64,000 bases of DNA from Persicitalea jodogahamensis. GTDB lineage: Bacteria > Bacteroidota > Bacteroidia > Cytophagales > Spirosomataceae. Positions within the stretch are counted from its first letter, which is position 1. The number at the start of each line of letters is the position of its first letter. Under the pieces are notes generated by a model. It did not search any database. It was not told the DNA's origin and saw only the letters and a list, made by a program, of their open reading frames with translations. The stretch covers positions 60,057 to 124,056 of the forward strand of contig NZ_BMXF01000008.1 of the NCBI RefSeq assembly GCF_014651615.1, read 5' to 3'. A program made the translations under genes and the position numbers. This document shows, piece after piece, positions 1 through 8,911 of this stretch.

Positions 1-680
1 TCCTCCGGGTGGTCAGCGTGGACGCCAGAAACTTCCTTCATGGTTATGATTTGGAGAAAATTCGGAAGAAGAACTATTTCCGCGTGAAGGAAACGGGCAT
101 GAATGCGATTTACATTCAAAACCTGTACGTGCTGGCGTCGCTGTGCCGGGCCGTGGGCGATTCCGACGAAGGGTATTTTCGGGCGTTGGCCGACAGAGCG
201 CGGGAAAGCCTCATGTCGCTGATGTACGATGCGGAGGATGCTGCCTTTTATGATGTGTGCGGGCCGGAAAACCGTAAGCTGAAAATCCTCACCCCGACCC
301 TTTTTTTTCCACTGGCAATCGAGGGGATGGATCGCCGTGTCGCCGAAAAAGTGATTGGCCGGCATTTTCACAACCGGGAAGAATTTGCCCTCCGCTACCC
401 CCTCCCCTCGGTGTCCCTGAACGATCCTTCCTTCAGTCCGAAGGAGTCGCTCTACTTGTGGCGCGGTCCCACCTGGGTCTATCTCGATTGGTTCATGCAC
501 GGCATCCTGATGAAATACGAACAGGAGGAAACCGCGCGGGAGCTGACCAAAACAGTAACCGATTTGATCGAAAAGAGTGGATTCCGGGAATATTACGACC
601 CCCACACCGGACACGGTATGGGGGCAAAGGACTTCACCTGGGCGGGGTTGGTCATCGACATGATCCGCAACGAATCCTGA
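1..680 (+). CDS. Glycoside hydrolase, MGH1/GH63/trehalase-like, C-terminal part (truncated by window start)
   Basis: The frame is open from base 3, so the gene begins outside the window; the GTG at 9 is probably an internal valine. About 225 C-terminal residues remain. The sequence looks like the last part of an (alpha/alpha)6 barrel of the trehalase/GH63/mannosylglycerate-hydrolase type: RGPTWVYLDWFMHGIL followed by YYDPHTGHGMGAKDFTWAG is a usual ending of these enzymes, and the TGHGMGAKDFTW segment normally lies near the active site. The likely role is hydrolysis of a compatible-solute or oligosaccharide glycosidic bond. The substrate cannot be told from this fragment. It is 44 bp upstream of the metal-related genes and is probably unrelated to them. 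Confidence 0.72.
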   Translation, partial: LRVVSVDARNFLHGYDLEKIRKKNYFRVKETGMNAIYIQNLYVLASLCRAVGDSDEGYFRALADRARESLMSLMYDAEDAAFYDVCGPENRKLKILTPTLFFPLAIEGMDRRVAEKVIGRHFHNREEFALRYPLPSVSLNDPSFSPKESLYLWRGPTWVYLDWFMHGILMKYEQEETARELTKTVTDLIEKSGFREYYDPHTGHGMGAKDFTWAGLVIDMIRNES

Positions 681-724
681 AAGAGTTTACCAGTTTATTT
701 TTTAACAATCAAAACCCAATTCTA

Positions 725-1342
725 ATGAAAAGGATCTTCTTATCCCTGGCCGTCGTGGTAATGCTCACCGCCTGTGGCAACGACAGGTCACAGCAGTCTG
801 CCGGGCAGACGGAAATGAATCACGATGCCGACGAACATGAACATGAGGGAACGGCCTCGACCACAATGAGCAATGCTTCTATGGATGGTCCCATCAGAAA
901 GTCGGACAAGGCTGCGGCTATTCTCGACAGTTATCTGGCCATCAAAAACGCCTTGGCGTCGGACAACAGCGCCGAAGCAGCCACATCCGGTGAGGCAATG
1001 GTGAAGGCCTTTGCCAGCTTCGACCGGGCTTCGCTGGATGCCAAACGGCAGTCGGACTACGACGAGATCGTGGAGGATGCCCGCGAACACGCCGAACACA
1101 TCGGTGAAAACAGCGGCAAAATCGACCACCAGCGGGAGCATTTCGATCTACTAAGCAAGGACATGATGGAGCTCGTGTCGGTTGTCGGCTCGGATCGCAC
1201 CCTGTATCTGGACCACTGCCCGATGTACAACGACAACAAGGGGGCCGACTGGCTGAGCGTTTCCGAAAGAATCGAAAACCCTTACTACGGCAGCAAGATG
1301 CTGACTTGTGGGAGCATGAAAAACGAGATCGTTCCCCAATGA
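725..1342 (+). CDS. DUF3347-domain lipoprotein, periplasmic metal-resistance accessory
   Basis: A 205-residue protein with a lipoprotein signal peptide (hydrophobic run ending LTAC, Cys at about residue 18). After it comes a His/Asp/Glu-rich linker (HDADEHEHE), likely metal-binding, and then a helical domain ending in YLDHCPMYNDNKGADWLS and CGSMK, the signature of DUF3347. This family sits beside RND copper/silver exporters in Bacteroidota and resembles domains fused to CusB-type adaptors. I chose the ATG at 725 because it gives a proper signal peptide; a longer frame from 458 only shadows the preceding gene. The stop overlaps the next start (ATGA), implying coupled translation. A paralogue lies at 10171. 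Confidence 0.8.
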   Translation: MKRIFLSLAVVVMLTACGNDRSQQSAGQTEMNHDADEHEHEGTASTTMSNASMDGPIRKSDKAAAILDSYLAIKNALASDNSAEAATSGEAMVKAFASFDRASLDAKRQSDYDEIVEDAREHAEHIGENSGKIDHQREHFDLLSKDMMELVSVVGSDRTLYLDHCPMYNDNKGADWLSVSERIENPYYGSKMLTCGSMKNEIVPQ

Positions 1343-1782
1343 AGGGGTGGAAGATAGCCGTTGCGGTTATTTTGGTTGTCTTGGTGGGTATCCAATGGGT
1401 ACCCACCCATTCCAATCAAAAAAACACCGACCAAGGCAAGGATTTCCTGACGATGTATGCACCCCCGGCACGGATCGGAACGCTGCTGAGGACTGCTTGC
1501 TATGACTGCCATAGCAACCACACCGTCTATCCTTGGTACAATATGGTGCAACCCGTGGCTATGTTCATGGAGAACCACATCGTGCAAGGGAAAAAGAAAT
1601 TGAATCTCAGCGAATTTGGCGGCTATTCTTCCCGGCGGCAGAGGAGCAAGTTGAAGTCGATGGCCAGTCAGATTGAGGACGGAGATATGCCCCTCACCTC
1701 TTACACGCTGCTGCATAGAAATGCAGATTTATCGGATCAAGAAAGAAGAACTATCAAGGCATGGATCGATACGAAAATCTAA
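1339..1782 (+). CDS. Membrane-anchored haem-binding domain protein (CxxCH)
   Basis: A 147-residue protein with one N-terminal membrane anchor (about residues 5-21) and a periplasmic domain carrying a single c-type haem motif CYDCHSNHTVYPWYN. That motif plus the later DMPLTSYTLLH segment matches the Bacteroidota haem_bd family (PF14376-like). The start at 1339 overlaps the previous stop by four bases (ATGA). The likely role is periplasmic electron transfer or redox sensing beside the metal exporter; the partner is not visible. A longer frame from 1306 would run into the preceding gene. Confidence 0.78.
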   Translation: MKGWKIAVAVILVVLVGIQWVPTHSNQKNTDQGKDFLTMYAPPARIGTLLRTACYDCHSNHTVYPWYNMVQPVAMFMENHIVQGKKKLNLSEFGGYSSRRQRSKLKSMASQIEDGDMPLTSYTLLHRNADLSDQERRTIKAWIDTKI

Positions 1783-1843
1783 CCAACTCGGTTCAAAACT
1801 ACACTATTGCTTAATCATTAATTTCAAACTTACCAACCAAACA

Positions 1844-2308
1844 ATGAACAAAGAAATGAAAGACAATCCCTATCCTAAGTTTTTTCTGATGCTCGGCGTT
1901 TCATTCATCATCATGTACGCCGTGATGTTTCTCAATGTCGATAGCACCAATCACATTTATCTAAGCCTTAATCGAACGTATATGGCTTTGCTAATGGTCT
2001 CGCCGATGGCGCTCGTCATGCTCGGATTCATGGGTCATATGTACAAGAACAAGAAGACCAATGCAATTATAATCACGGTCAGCCTGTCGGTTTTGATCGG
2101 GGTATTTGCCTTTTTGAGGAACCAGACCTTTGTCGGGGATGTGCAGTACATGAAAGCCATGATCCCCCACCACTCCTCCGCCATCCTGACGAGTCAGGAA
2201 GCGGACATTAAGGACCCGGAAGTCCGGAAACTGGCAGACGAGATCATCAAGGCTCAGGAGGAGGAAATCGCTCAAATGAAAGCAATGCTGGATCGCTTGG
2301 AAAAGTGA
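1844..2308 (+). CDS. DUF305-family membrane protein
   Basis: A 154-residue protein with three hydrophobic helices (about residues 12-30, 45-63 and 72-90), then a soluble C-terminal helical domain with MKAMIPHHSSAILTSQ, the conserved paired-His motif of DUF305. A long acidic helix (EIIKAQEEEIAQMKAML) follows. DUF305 proteins are ferritin-like helical proteins common in copper/silver resistance islands and are thought to bind metal through the His/Met residues. I chose the ATG at 1844 because it follows an intergenic gap and begins a sensible protein; the frame extending back to 1673 overlaps the haem gene. Confidence 0.82.
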   Translation: MNKEMKDNPYPKFFLMLGVSFIIMYAVMFLNVDSTNHIYLSLNRTYMALLMVSPMALVMLGFMGHMYKNKKTNAIIITVSLSVLIGVFAFLRNQTFVGDVQYMKAMIPHHSSAILTSQEADIKDPEVRKLADEIIKAQEEEIAQMKAMLDRLEK

Positions 2309-2468
2309 GCCGACCAATGGGTAAGGCGGGTGGGCGGCGAGCATAGGTGTTGCACCAGCCCAGCCGCTTGCTCAAAAATTGCCGACCGGGAAGAGGAATC
2401 ATTACCTAAACCCCAATCATGTAAGGTTGACCAAAAAATATGCAATGATATTAAACTGTTGAAATTCT

Positions 2469-2476
2469 TATATTTG
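2469..2476 (+). promoter_or_regulatory. Bacteroidota -7 box for the HYC_CC_PP gene
   Basis: TATATTTG matches the Bacteroidota -7 consensus TAnnTTTG exactly and lies 21 bases before the ATG at 2498, in an AT-rich stretch between two GC-rich genes. I see no convincing -33 TTG at the usual spacing, so the call rests on the -7 element and its position. Confidence 0.4.
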
Positions 2477-2497
2477 TGTTCGAAATTGCCCTGATCG

Positions 2498-2950
2498 ATG
2501 AACAAACCTCCATTCATACGTATCGTTTCCCTAGTGATGGCCGTCCTGCTACTGGTTAGCAGCACGGGTTTCGTTGTTGTGGAACATACCTGCGAAATGA
2601 AAGGAAAGACCCTTACGGCGCATTTGGGTGATAGGGAAGCTTCTTCCTGTTGCGGTACAAAAGTAGCCGCTGCCGATTCTTCACCTGCTGCAAAACACAC
2701 GTCAGGGATTCAGGAAAATCCGTGTTGTAAGGAAAAGGCGGTTCTTGCCACCGCATCGGCCGCTGTCAGCGTCGAAGCATCTTCCGTACAGTTGGCAGCA
2801 CCCGCTACGGTGCTGGCTTTTGTTGCTTACTTTGCTCTCGGAGGCGGGTTTTCCAATAGAGACACGCATCCCGCTGGTCATCCTTATGCGGGTCCCCCGC
2901 CCGTTTCTTCCTCTCTGCACAAGGCCTTGCTCTGCACCTGGCTGATATGA
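2498..2950 (+). CDS. HYC_CC_PP-family small protein (metal resistance associated)
   Basis: A 150-residue protein with an N-terminal hydrophobic segment (about 9-28), then EHTCEMKG and two paired-cysteine motifs, SCCGTK and NPCCKEK. A second hydrophobic stretch follows and then a Pro-rich tail. This order (H-x-C, CC, CC, PP) defines the HYC_CC_PP family of Bacteroidota, usually found directly before CusA/CzcA genes. The Cys pairs suggest binding of a soft metal such as Cu or Ag at the periplasmic face of the membrane. The exact role is not established. It has its own promoter-like box and terminator, so it may be a separate transcript ahead of the exporter operon. Confidence 0.72.
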   Translation: MNKPPFIRIVSLVMAVLLLVSSTGFVVVEHTCEMKGKTLTAHLGDREASSCCGTKVAAADSSPAAKHTSGIQENPCCKEKAVLATASAAVSVEASSVQLAAPATVLAFVAYFALGGGFSNRDTHPAGHPYAGPPPVSSSLHKALLCTWLI

Positions 2951-2953
2951 TCC

Positions 2954-2987
2954 CGTCAGGCCGCCCCTGAACGGGCGCTGACGTTTT
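2954..2987 (+). terminator. Intrinsic terminator after the HYC_CC_PP gene
   Basis: Arms CGTCAG (2954-2959) and CTGACG (2978-2983), with an inner CGCCC/GGGCG stem, are followed directly by TTTT. The hairpin begins three bases after the stop at 2950. This is a GC-rich stem plus short U tract, suited to ending transcription before the RND operon. Confidence 0.6.
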
Positions 2988-3033
2988 ATCCCTTTACAAT
3001 TTCAGTCTTTTCAGGAAACGCGTAATGTCATGC

Positions 3034-3067
3034 GTATGCCAATTCTGTACCCACGGTTTTGGCATAC
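3034..3067 (+). promoter_or_regulatory. Perfect 9-bp inverted repeat upstream of the split cusA-like gene
   Basis: GTATGCCAA (3034-3042) and TTGGCATAC (3059-3067) are perfect inverted arms separated by 16 bases. They lie 80 bp before the exporter start and after the preceding terminator. That is the expected place for an operator or leader hairpin of the RND operon. No metal-responsive regulator gene (MerR, ArsR, CueR or CusR type) is visible nearby, so the binding protein is unknown. Confidence 0.4.
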
Positions 3068-3146
3068 CATATCTGTTCGTTTTCCTGGTTTGCTCTCCCT
3101 CATCAATTGGACGTATTCCGTCTGACAATCTAGTTACCTGTATTTT

Positions 3147-4442
3147 ATGGTACACCGCATTATCGAATGGTCTTTGCGAAACAGGTTCATCGTCCTGCTG
3201 CTGGCGGCAGGACTGTCCGTGTGGGGCTTCGTTTCCGTGCGCAACAACCCCATCGACGCCATTCCCGACCTTTCCGAAAACCAGGTCATCGTCTTCACCG
3301 AGTGGATGGGACGGGGGCCGCAGCTCATCGAGGATCAGATTACCTACCCGCTGGTCACGAACCTGCAGGGCCTGCCCAACGTCAAGTACGTGCGGGCCAA
3401 CTCCATGTTCGGAATGAGCTTCATCTATATCATTTTCGAGGAAGACGTGGACATCTACTGGGCGCGGGAACGGGTGCTGGAGCGCATGAGCACCATTTCC
3501 CAAAGCCTACCGCAGGGCGTGAGTCCGCAGCTCGGGCCGGACGGAACCGGCGTAGGCCACATCCTGTGGTACACCCTCGACGCCCCGGATCTCGATCTGG
3601 GCGAGCAGCGGGCCATTCAGGACTGGTACGTAAAATTCGCGCTGCAGAACGTGAAGGGCGTCAGCGAAATCGCCTCCTTCGGCGGCTTTCAGAAGCAATA
3701 CCAGATCACCGTCAACCCCAACAAACTCCTCTACTACGACCTAGCGGTTAATAATGTCATTGCCGCCGTCCGGGCCAACAACAACGAAAGCGGGGGAAGG
3801 AAGTTCGAGATGAGCGACATCGGCTACGTGATCAACACCACCGGGTATCTGGAAAGTGTGGAGGAAATCGAGAACATACCCGTGACGACGCGGCAGGGCA
3901 TCGCGATCCGGGTGGCCGATGTGGCCACGGTGCAAATGTCCGGCGAGACGCGCCTGGGCATATTCGACCAGAACGGGGAAGGCGAAAGGGTGGGCGGCAT
4001 TGTGGTGATGCGCTACGGCGAAAATGCCGACGCGGTCATCCAGCGGGTAAAGGCCAAAATGATCGAGACCACCAAAGGGCTGCCGCCCGGCGTCAAGTTC
4101 GACATCATCTACGACCGGGGCGCTTTGATTCAGGAAAGCATCGACAGCATCAAGCACACGCTGATCGAAGAAATGATCGTGGTCTCGCTGATCGTCATCG
4201 TGTTTCTCTTTCACTGGCGCAGCGCCCTGAGCATCATTATCCAGATCCCCATCACCATCGCGGCCAGCTTTATCCTGCTCAATGCCTTCGGGATATCCTC
4301 CAACATCATGTCACTGACCGGCATTGCGCTCGCCATCGGGGTAATCGTGGACAACGGCATCATCATGAGTGAAAACGCCTACAAACATCTATCCGAGCGC
4401 TACGCGCAGTGGGAACAGCAACAAAAAATTGAAAAATCATGA
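3147..4442 (+). CDS. CusA/CzcA-family RND heavy-metal efflux pump, N-terminal half
   Basis: 431 residues covering the start of an HME-RND permease: TM1 (about 12-30), NPIDAIPDLSENQVIVFTEW, then the porter domain of the first repeat, TM2-TM4, and the motif ALAIGVIVDNGIIMSENAYKHL. The latter lacks the DFG triad of divalent-metal CzcA pumps and resembles CusA (Cu+/Ag+) pumps. The ORF stops at 4442 in the cytoplasmic loop after TM4, and the rest continues in another frame from 4439 (ATGA overlap). The two pieces total about 1075 residues, the normal size of a full pump, and both are intact. It may function as two coupled chains. The inner-membrane pump would drive periplasmic or cytosolic metal through the adaptors and TolC-like protein downstream. 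Confidence 0.85.
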   Translation: MVHRIIEWSLRNRFIVLLLAAGLSVWGFVSVRNNPIDAIPDLSENQVIVFTEWMGRGPQLIEDQITYPLVTNLQGLPNVKYVRANSMFGMSFIYIIFEEDVDIYWARERVLERMSTISQSLPQGVSPQLGPDGTGVGHILWYTLDAPDLDLGEQRAIQDWYVKFALQNVKGVSEIASFGGFQKQYQITVNPNKLLYYDLAVNNVIAAVRANNNESGGRKFEMSDIGYVINTTGYLESVEEIENIPVTTRQGIAIRVADVATVQMSGETRLGIFDQNGEGERVGGIVVMRYGENADAVIQRVKAKMIETTKGLPPGVKFDIIYDRGALIQESIDSIKHTLIEEMIVVSLIVIVFLFHWRSALSIIIQIPITIAASFILLNAFGISSNIMSLTGIALAIGVIVDNGIIMSENAYKHLSERYAQWEQQQKIEKS

Positions 4443-6373
4443 AGTGGCCACGAAAAAATAAGAAGCCGAAAGAGAATTGGATTTCGGAAGAGGAGCGGCT
4501 GGCGGTCATCGAAAAGTCGAGCAAGCAGGTGTCGCGCGGGGTTTTCTTCGCCACCATCATCATCATCACCTCCTTTTTGCCGGTCTTCATGCTCACGGGT
4601 CAGGAGGGCAAGCTCTTTCACCCGCTGGCCTACACCAAGACCTTCATCATGCTGGTGGACGCCCTGCTGGTTCTCACGCTGGCCCCGGTGCTCATTTCAT
4701 TTTTCATGAAGGGAAAGTTCCGGCCCGACAACGCCAACCCCGTCAACCGGGTGCTGGAGCGGGTGTATGAACCTGTCATCCGGGTCATTCTGAAATGGCG
4801 GAAAACCACCCTGGCCGTCAACATCATCGCGCTTTTGGTTGCCATACCTTTATTGGGAAGCCTGGGCAGCGAATTCATGCCGCCACTCGATGAGCAAAGC
4901 ATTCTGTTCATGCCCGTCACGCTGCCGGATATTTCCAACGCCGAGGCCAAGCGGATTCTGCAGGTTCAGGACAAGATCATCAAGTCGGTGCCGGAGGTGG
5001 AGAAGGTGCTGGGCAAGGCGGGCCGGGCCAGCACGGCGACCGACAACTCGCCCATCAGCATGATCGAAACCATTATCATGCTCAAGCCCAAATCCGCCTG
5101 GCGGGAGGGCCTGACCAAGGCCGACATCATCACCGAGCTAAACAACAAGCTTCAGATACCCGGCGTGGTGAACGGCTGGACTCAGCCGATCATCAACCGC
5201 ATCAACATGCTGGCCACCGGCATCCGCACCGATGTGGGCATCAAGGTGTACGGGCAGGACCTCTACCAGATCGCGGCCGTGTCCGAAAAGGTGAAGGCCG
5301 CGCTGGAAGGTACGCCGGGTGTCACGGATCTGTACGTGGAACCTATCACGGGGGGCAAGTACCTGTCCATCGAGGTGCGCCGGGCCGACCTGGGCCGGTA
5401 CGGGCTGACCGTGGACGATGTCAACCAGACGGTGGAGAGCGCCCTGGGCGGCGCGACGGTGGGGCAGACCATCGAAGGGCGCCAGCGGTTTTCCATCAGC
5501 GTTCGGCTGGCCCAGGACTACCGCAACAGCGTGGAAGAGATCAAAAGAATCCCGCTGCAGGCACCAGGTTTCGGGGAAGTACCCCTGCAGGCGGTGGCCG
5601 ACGTCGTATTCAAGGACGGGCCGCCCATGATCACCTCGGAAAACGCCATTCTGCGCGGTGCGGTCATGTTCAACGTCCGCGACCGGGATCTAGGTGGTAC
5701 CGTGGAGGAGGCGATGGCCAAGATCAATGCTGAAAAGGGAATCCTGCCGGAAGGGTACTTTCTGGAATGGAGTGGGCAGTACGAGAACCTCATCCGGGGG
5801 CAGCGTACACTGATGATCATCGCGCCCATCGTGCTGGTCATCATCTTTTTCGCCCTCTACTTCGCCTTCCACTCCCTTCGGGAAGCCTTCCTGAGCTTGC
5901 TCACCATTCCCTTCGCCCTGATCGGCGGGGCGTACATCATTTACTTTTGGGGCGTGAACCTATCGGTGGCGGTGGCGGTGGGCTTCATCGCCCTGTTCGG
6001 CATCGCCGTCGAGACGGGCATCGTGATGGTCATCTACCTTAACGACGCCATGCAGCAACTAATCGCCCTGAAAGGCAACTCCAGCGAAACCATCACCAAA
6101 GACGACTTGCGCGAATACGTGATCCGGGGAGCGGCCAAACGTCTCCGTCCCAAGCTGATGACGGTTTGCGTGTCGCTGTTCGGACTGATCCCAGTGTTGT
6201 GGGCCACGGGCGTGGGCACCGACGTGATGCAACCCATCGTGCTGCCCATGATTGGCGGGGTGCTCACCTCCTCGACCCACATCCTGCTGGTGACGCCCCT
6301 CATTTTTTTAATGACGAAAGAATATGAACTACGGAAATTCGGCAAACTGGAAGTGTATGACGTACAACATTAA
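4439..6373 (+). CDS. CusA/CzcA-family RND heavy-metal efflux pump, C-terminal half
   Basis: 644 residues that continue the pump: a charged, lysine-rich N-terminus (about 1-30), the cytoplasmic helix VIEKSSKQVSRG, then TM5 (FFATIIIITSFLPVFMLTGQEGKLFHPLA), TM6, the second porter domain and TM7-TM12. It ends in the usual PIVLPMIGGVLTSSTHILLVTP region. The start ATG shares bases with the preceding stop. In this frame a TGA lies at 4430-4432, so the two ORFs meet within a few bases and cannot be one reading frame without a shift. The extra basic residues at the junction suggest tolerated divergence at a cytoplasmic loop. A sequencing indel is less likely because the region is not a long homopolymer, but it is not excluded. 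Confidence 0.85.
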   Translation: MKWPRKNKKPKENWISEEERLAVIEKSSKQVSRGVFFATIIIITSFLPVFMLTGQEGKLFHPLAYTKTFIMLVDALLVLTLAPVLISFFMKGKFRPDNANPVNRVLERVYEPVIRVILKWRKTTLAVNIIALLVAIPLLGSLGSEFMPPLDEQSILFMPVTLPDISNAEAKRILQVQDKIIKSVPEVEKVLGKAGRASTATDNSPISMIETIIMLKPKSAWREGLTKADIITELNNKLQIPGVVNGWTQPIINRINMLATGIRTDVGIKVYGQDLYQIAAVSEKVKAALEGTPGVTDLYVEPITGGKYLSIEVRRADLGRYGLTVDDVNQTVESALGGATVGQTIEGRQRFSISVRLAQDYRNSVEEIKRIPLQAPGFGEVPLQAVADVVFKDGPPMITSENAILRGAVMFNVRDRDLGGTVEEAMAKINAEKGILPEGYFLEWSGQYENLIRGQRTLMIIAPIVLVIIFFALYFAFHSLREAFLSLLTIPFALIGGAYIIYFWGVNLSVAVAVGFIALFGIAVETGIVMVIYLNDAMQQLIALKGNSSETITKDDLREYVIRGAAKRLRPKLMTVCVSLFGLIPVLWATGVGTDVMQPIVLPMIGGVLTSSTHILLVTPLIFLMTKEYELRKFGKLEVYDVQH

Positions 6374-7613
6374 ATGGCTGGTTGGATCGCTGTTCCTGCT
6401 TCCCATCGGCGCGAAGGCGCAGCAGTCGGCGGAAGTCCTCTCGCTGCCCGAGATCATCCGGCAGATCGAGAGTGATAACCTGCTGCTGCAGACCTATGCC
6501 CCACGGGCCGAAAGCTACCGCTACAAGGGAGATGCCGCCACGGCCTGGATGGCCCCGATGGTGGGGCTGGGTACCTTCATGACCCCTTACCCGTTCCAAA
6601 AAATCACCGACGCTCGCGACCGGGGCATGATCATGCTGCGCGCCGAACAGGAAATTCCCAATCTGTCGCGCCAGCGGGCCGAGCGGCGGGCCATCGAATC
6701 CCAGACACGAGTCGAAACGGTCTCCCGCGAGGTGGCGCTCAACAAGTTGCGGGCCGAAGCCAAGAGTAGCTACTATACCTGGCTGGTGTCGCTCGAACAG
6801 ATCGACGTGTTGAAAAAGACCGGGGAAATCTTGGCCATGATGAAAAAGGTGGAGGAGGTCAGGTACCCCTTCAACCAGGCCTCGCTGGGCAGCATCTACC
6901 GCGCGGAGGCCGAAATCGAGAAGAATCGGAACATGATTCTCATGCAGGCAGGTAACATAGAGCGGGCCAGGGCCACGCTCAATGCCCTGATGAACCGGGA
7001 GGGCAACCAGCCGTTCACCATCGACACCACCTACCGGCCCCGGTTCGTGCCCGTCGCCCGCTTCGATACGCTGAGCCTGGCCGCCGACCGGAGCGACATC
7101 GTGCGGATGAACGCCCAGATCGAGTCGATGCGCCTGAACATCGAGGCCACGGCGTTGCAGCGAAAGCCCGACTTCCGGGTTCAGTTCGACCACATGAATC
7201 CCCTGGATCCCATGATGCCCAAGGTGTTCAGTGCGATGGGGATGATTAAAATTCCCTTTGCCTCCTGGTCGTCCAAAATGTACAAGTCCGACATCCGGGC
7301 GATGGAGTTGAACATCCAGGCGATGACCACCGAACGGGCAGCCATGCTACAGGAAACCCAGGGGATGCTGTATGGTATGCAGGCCGGACTCTTGGCCATG
7401 GAAGCCCGCATCCGGACGCTGGAAACCCGTGTCATCCCCGCCCTGCGGAAGGCGTTCGACGCCGGGTTTTTGGTGTATCAGGAAAACAAACTCCCGCTCA
7501 CCGAACTGCTGGACAGTTGGGAGGCACTCAATATGACGGAGATGGAACTCCTTGAAGAGCGCGACAAATTTTACCAAATGATTGTCAATTATGAACAGGA
7601 ACTATATAGGTAG
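6357..7613 (+). CDS. TolC-family outer-membrane factor of the first RND system
   Basis: A 418-residue protein with a clear Sec signal peptide from the ATG at 6357 (hydrophobic core WLVGSLFLLPIG, AxA-type site before QQSAEV). I prefer this start to the ATG at 6324, which adds eleven residues ahead of the signal. The mature part is mostly long amphipathic coiled-coil helices, as in the TolC/CusC alpha barrel, with duplicated organisation and Met-rich stretches (MNPLDPMMPKVFSAMGMI). Its start lies inside the pump gene's 3' end, and its own 3' end overlaps the next gene. It should form the outer-membrane exit duct for the split CusA-like pump. Confidence 0.85.
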   Translation: MTYNIKWLVGSLFLLPIGAKAQQSAEVLSLPEIIRQIESDNLLLQTYAPRAESYRYKGDAATAWMAPMVGLGTFMTPYPFQKITDARDRGMIMLRAEQEIPNLSRQRAERRAIESQTRVETVSREVALNKLRAEAKSSYYTWLVSLEQIDVLKKTGEILAMMKKVEEVRYPFNQASLGSIYRAEAEIEKNRNMILMQAGNIERARATLNALMNREGNQPFTIDTTYRPRFVPVARFDTLSLAADRSDIVRMNAQIESMRLNIEATALQRKPDFRVQFDHMNPLDPMMPKVFSAMGMIKIPFASWSSKMYKSDIRAMELNIQAMTTERAAMLQETQGMLYGMQAGLLAMEARIRTLETRVIPALRKAFDAGFLVYQENKLPLTELLDSWEALNMTEMELLEERDKFYQMIVNYEQELYR

Positions 7614-8907
7614 CCTGCTGCGCTTGCTGCTGCTGGTTGCGGTGGCTTGGGGATGCGATTCTAAAAAAGAAGCGGCTCACAACCATGCTGAACAGTTCAC
7701 CTGCCCGATGCATCCGCAGATTGTGCGCGACGAGCCGGGTAGCTGCCCCATTTGCGGCATGGACCTGGTGCCCCAGGCAGAAAGTGGCGAAGAGGTCGTG
7801 GACAGCGCGTTGCGGCCGCTGCTCAAGCCGACTAACGCGCAGGTACTTTCCGAAGCACCCACCATCGCACCCGAGACGGGTACCCGCATCGTAACCCTTT
7901 CGGCGCAGGGCAAGGTGGCTTATGACACCCGTGAGCAGGCCGGCGTGGCCAGCCGGGTGGCGGGACGCATTGAGCGGATCGGCATCCGGTACAACTTCCA
8001 ACCCGTCCGTAAGGGGCAACTACTATTGGAAATTTACTCGCCCGACCTGGTGGCTGCTCAGCGCGAGCTGCTCTACGTCAGCCGCCAGGACGACAATCCG
8101 GCCCTGCGGGAAGGCGCAAGGCAGAAGCTGCTGCTGTTGGGGATGTCCGCCGCCCAGATCGCCGACATCGTACGGACGGGAAAGCCGGTGTACCGGGTAT
8201 TCGTTTACAGTCCCGCCAGCGGGTATATTGTCGATCAGTCGGTCGTGGCCGCCCCTGCTACCGCACCTTCCGCCGCAATGGCAGGGGGCGGCGCAGCAAG
8301 CAGTGGCGGGGGGATGAACGGAATGGGCGGGGGAGCGGCCTCGACGACAGCGGCCGCTACTGCCCCGAATGTCGGCAACGCTCCGGTCTTGATCCGGGAG
8401 GGGCAGTATGTCGGTGCCGGGCAAACCGTTTTCACCATTTACAAAGCCAGCAGCCTGGTGGCCGACTTTTACCTGGATGCTTCTCTGGCCCGGGAGGTCA
8501 GGCGCGGGCAGAAGATTCTGTTCCAGTCCGTGGCCGGGGACGCCGCCCTCCAAACGGGCACCATCGGGCTGGTGGAGCCTGCGCAGCGCGGCGGAGAAAG
8601 TTTCGCCACGGCGCGGGTGTACCTGCGCGGCAGCAAACTGAATCCCGGTCAGTTGGTTCGGGCCGAGATTCCCGTGGTGACGGAAAATGGCTACTGGTTG
8701 CCCCGGAGCGCGCTGGTGAGTCTGGGTACCGGGTGGATTGTTTTCAAGGCAGAAGGCGACGTGTTCACGCCCAAAAGGGTGCAAACTGGCCTGAGCGCCG
8801 ACGGCATGGTGCAGGTGCTGGACGACCTGACCGGGTGGCGCGTGGCCAGAACCTCCAGCTACCTGGTGGACAGTGAAAGTTTCATCCGAGCGTCGGCCAA
8901 TCTATAA
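7591..8907 (+). CDS. RND periplasmic adaptor (CusB type) with N-terminal heavy-metal-binding domain
   Basis: A 438-residue lipoprotein (signal ending AWGC). An N-terminal metal-binding motif YHS/HMBD-like domain follows: CPMHPQIVRDEPGSCPICGMDLVP at roughly residues 37-60 holds four Cys, Met and His ligands. Then come the usual adaptor parts: barrel-sandwich hybrid (VAGRIERIGI ... VRKGQLLLEIYSPDL), a helical hairpin, and beta-barrel and membrane-proximal domains. A low-complexity Gly/Ala/Ser/Met insert (about 228-262) sits in the lipoyl-like half. The ATG at 7591 overlaps the end of the TolC gene by 23 bases. The adaptor would bridge pump and duct and hand over Cu/Ag. Confidence 0.85.
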   Translation: MNRNYIGSLLRLLLLVAVAWGCDSKKEAAHNHAEQFTCPMHPQIVRDEPGSCPICGMDLVPQAESGEEVVDSALRPLLKPTNAQVLSEAPTIAPETGTRIVTLSAQGKVAYDTREQAGVASRVAGRIERIGIRYNFQPVRKGQLLLEIYSPDLVAAQRELLYVSRQDDNPALREGARQKLLLLGMSAAQIADIVRTGKPVYRVFVYSPASGYIVDQSVVAAPATAPSAAMAGGGAASSGGGMNGMGGGAASTTAAATAPNVGNAPVLIREGQYVGAGQTVFTIYKASSLVADFYLDASLAREVRRGQKILFQSVAGDAALQTGTIGLVEPAQRGGESFATARVYLRGSKLNPGQLVRAEIPVVTENGYWLPRSALVSLGTGWIVFKAEGDVFTPKRVQTGLSADGMVQVLDDLTGWRVARTSSYLVDSESFIRASANL

Positions 8908-8911
8908 ACCT

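Noticed and set aside
458..724. N-terminal extension of the DUF3347 lipoprotein back to 458
   Set aside because: It overlaps the glycoside hydrolase gene, and the ATG at 725 provides a proper lipoprotein signal.
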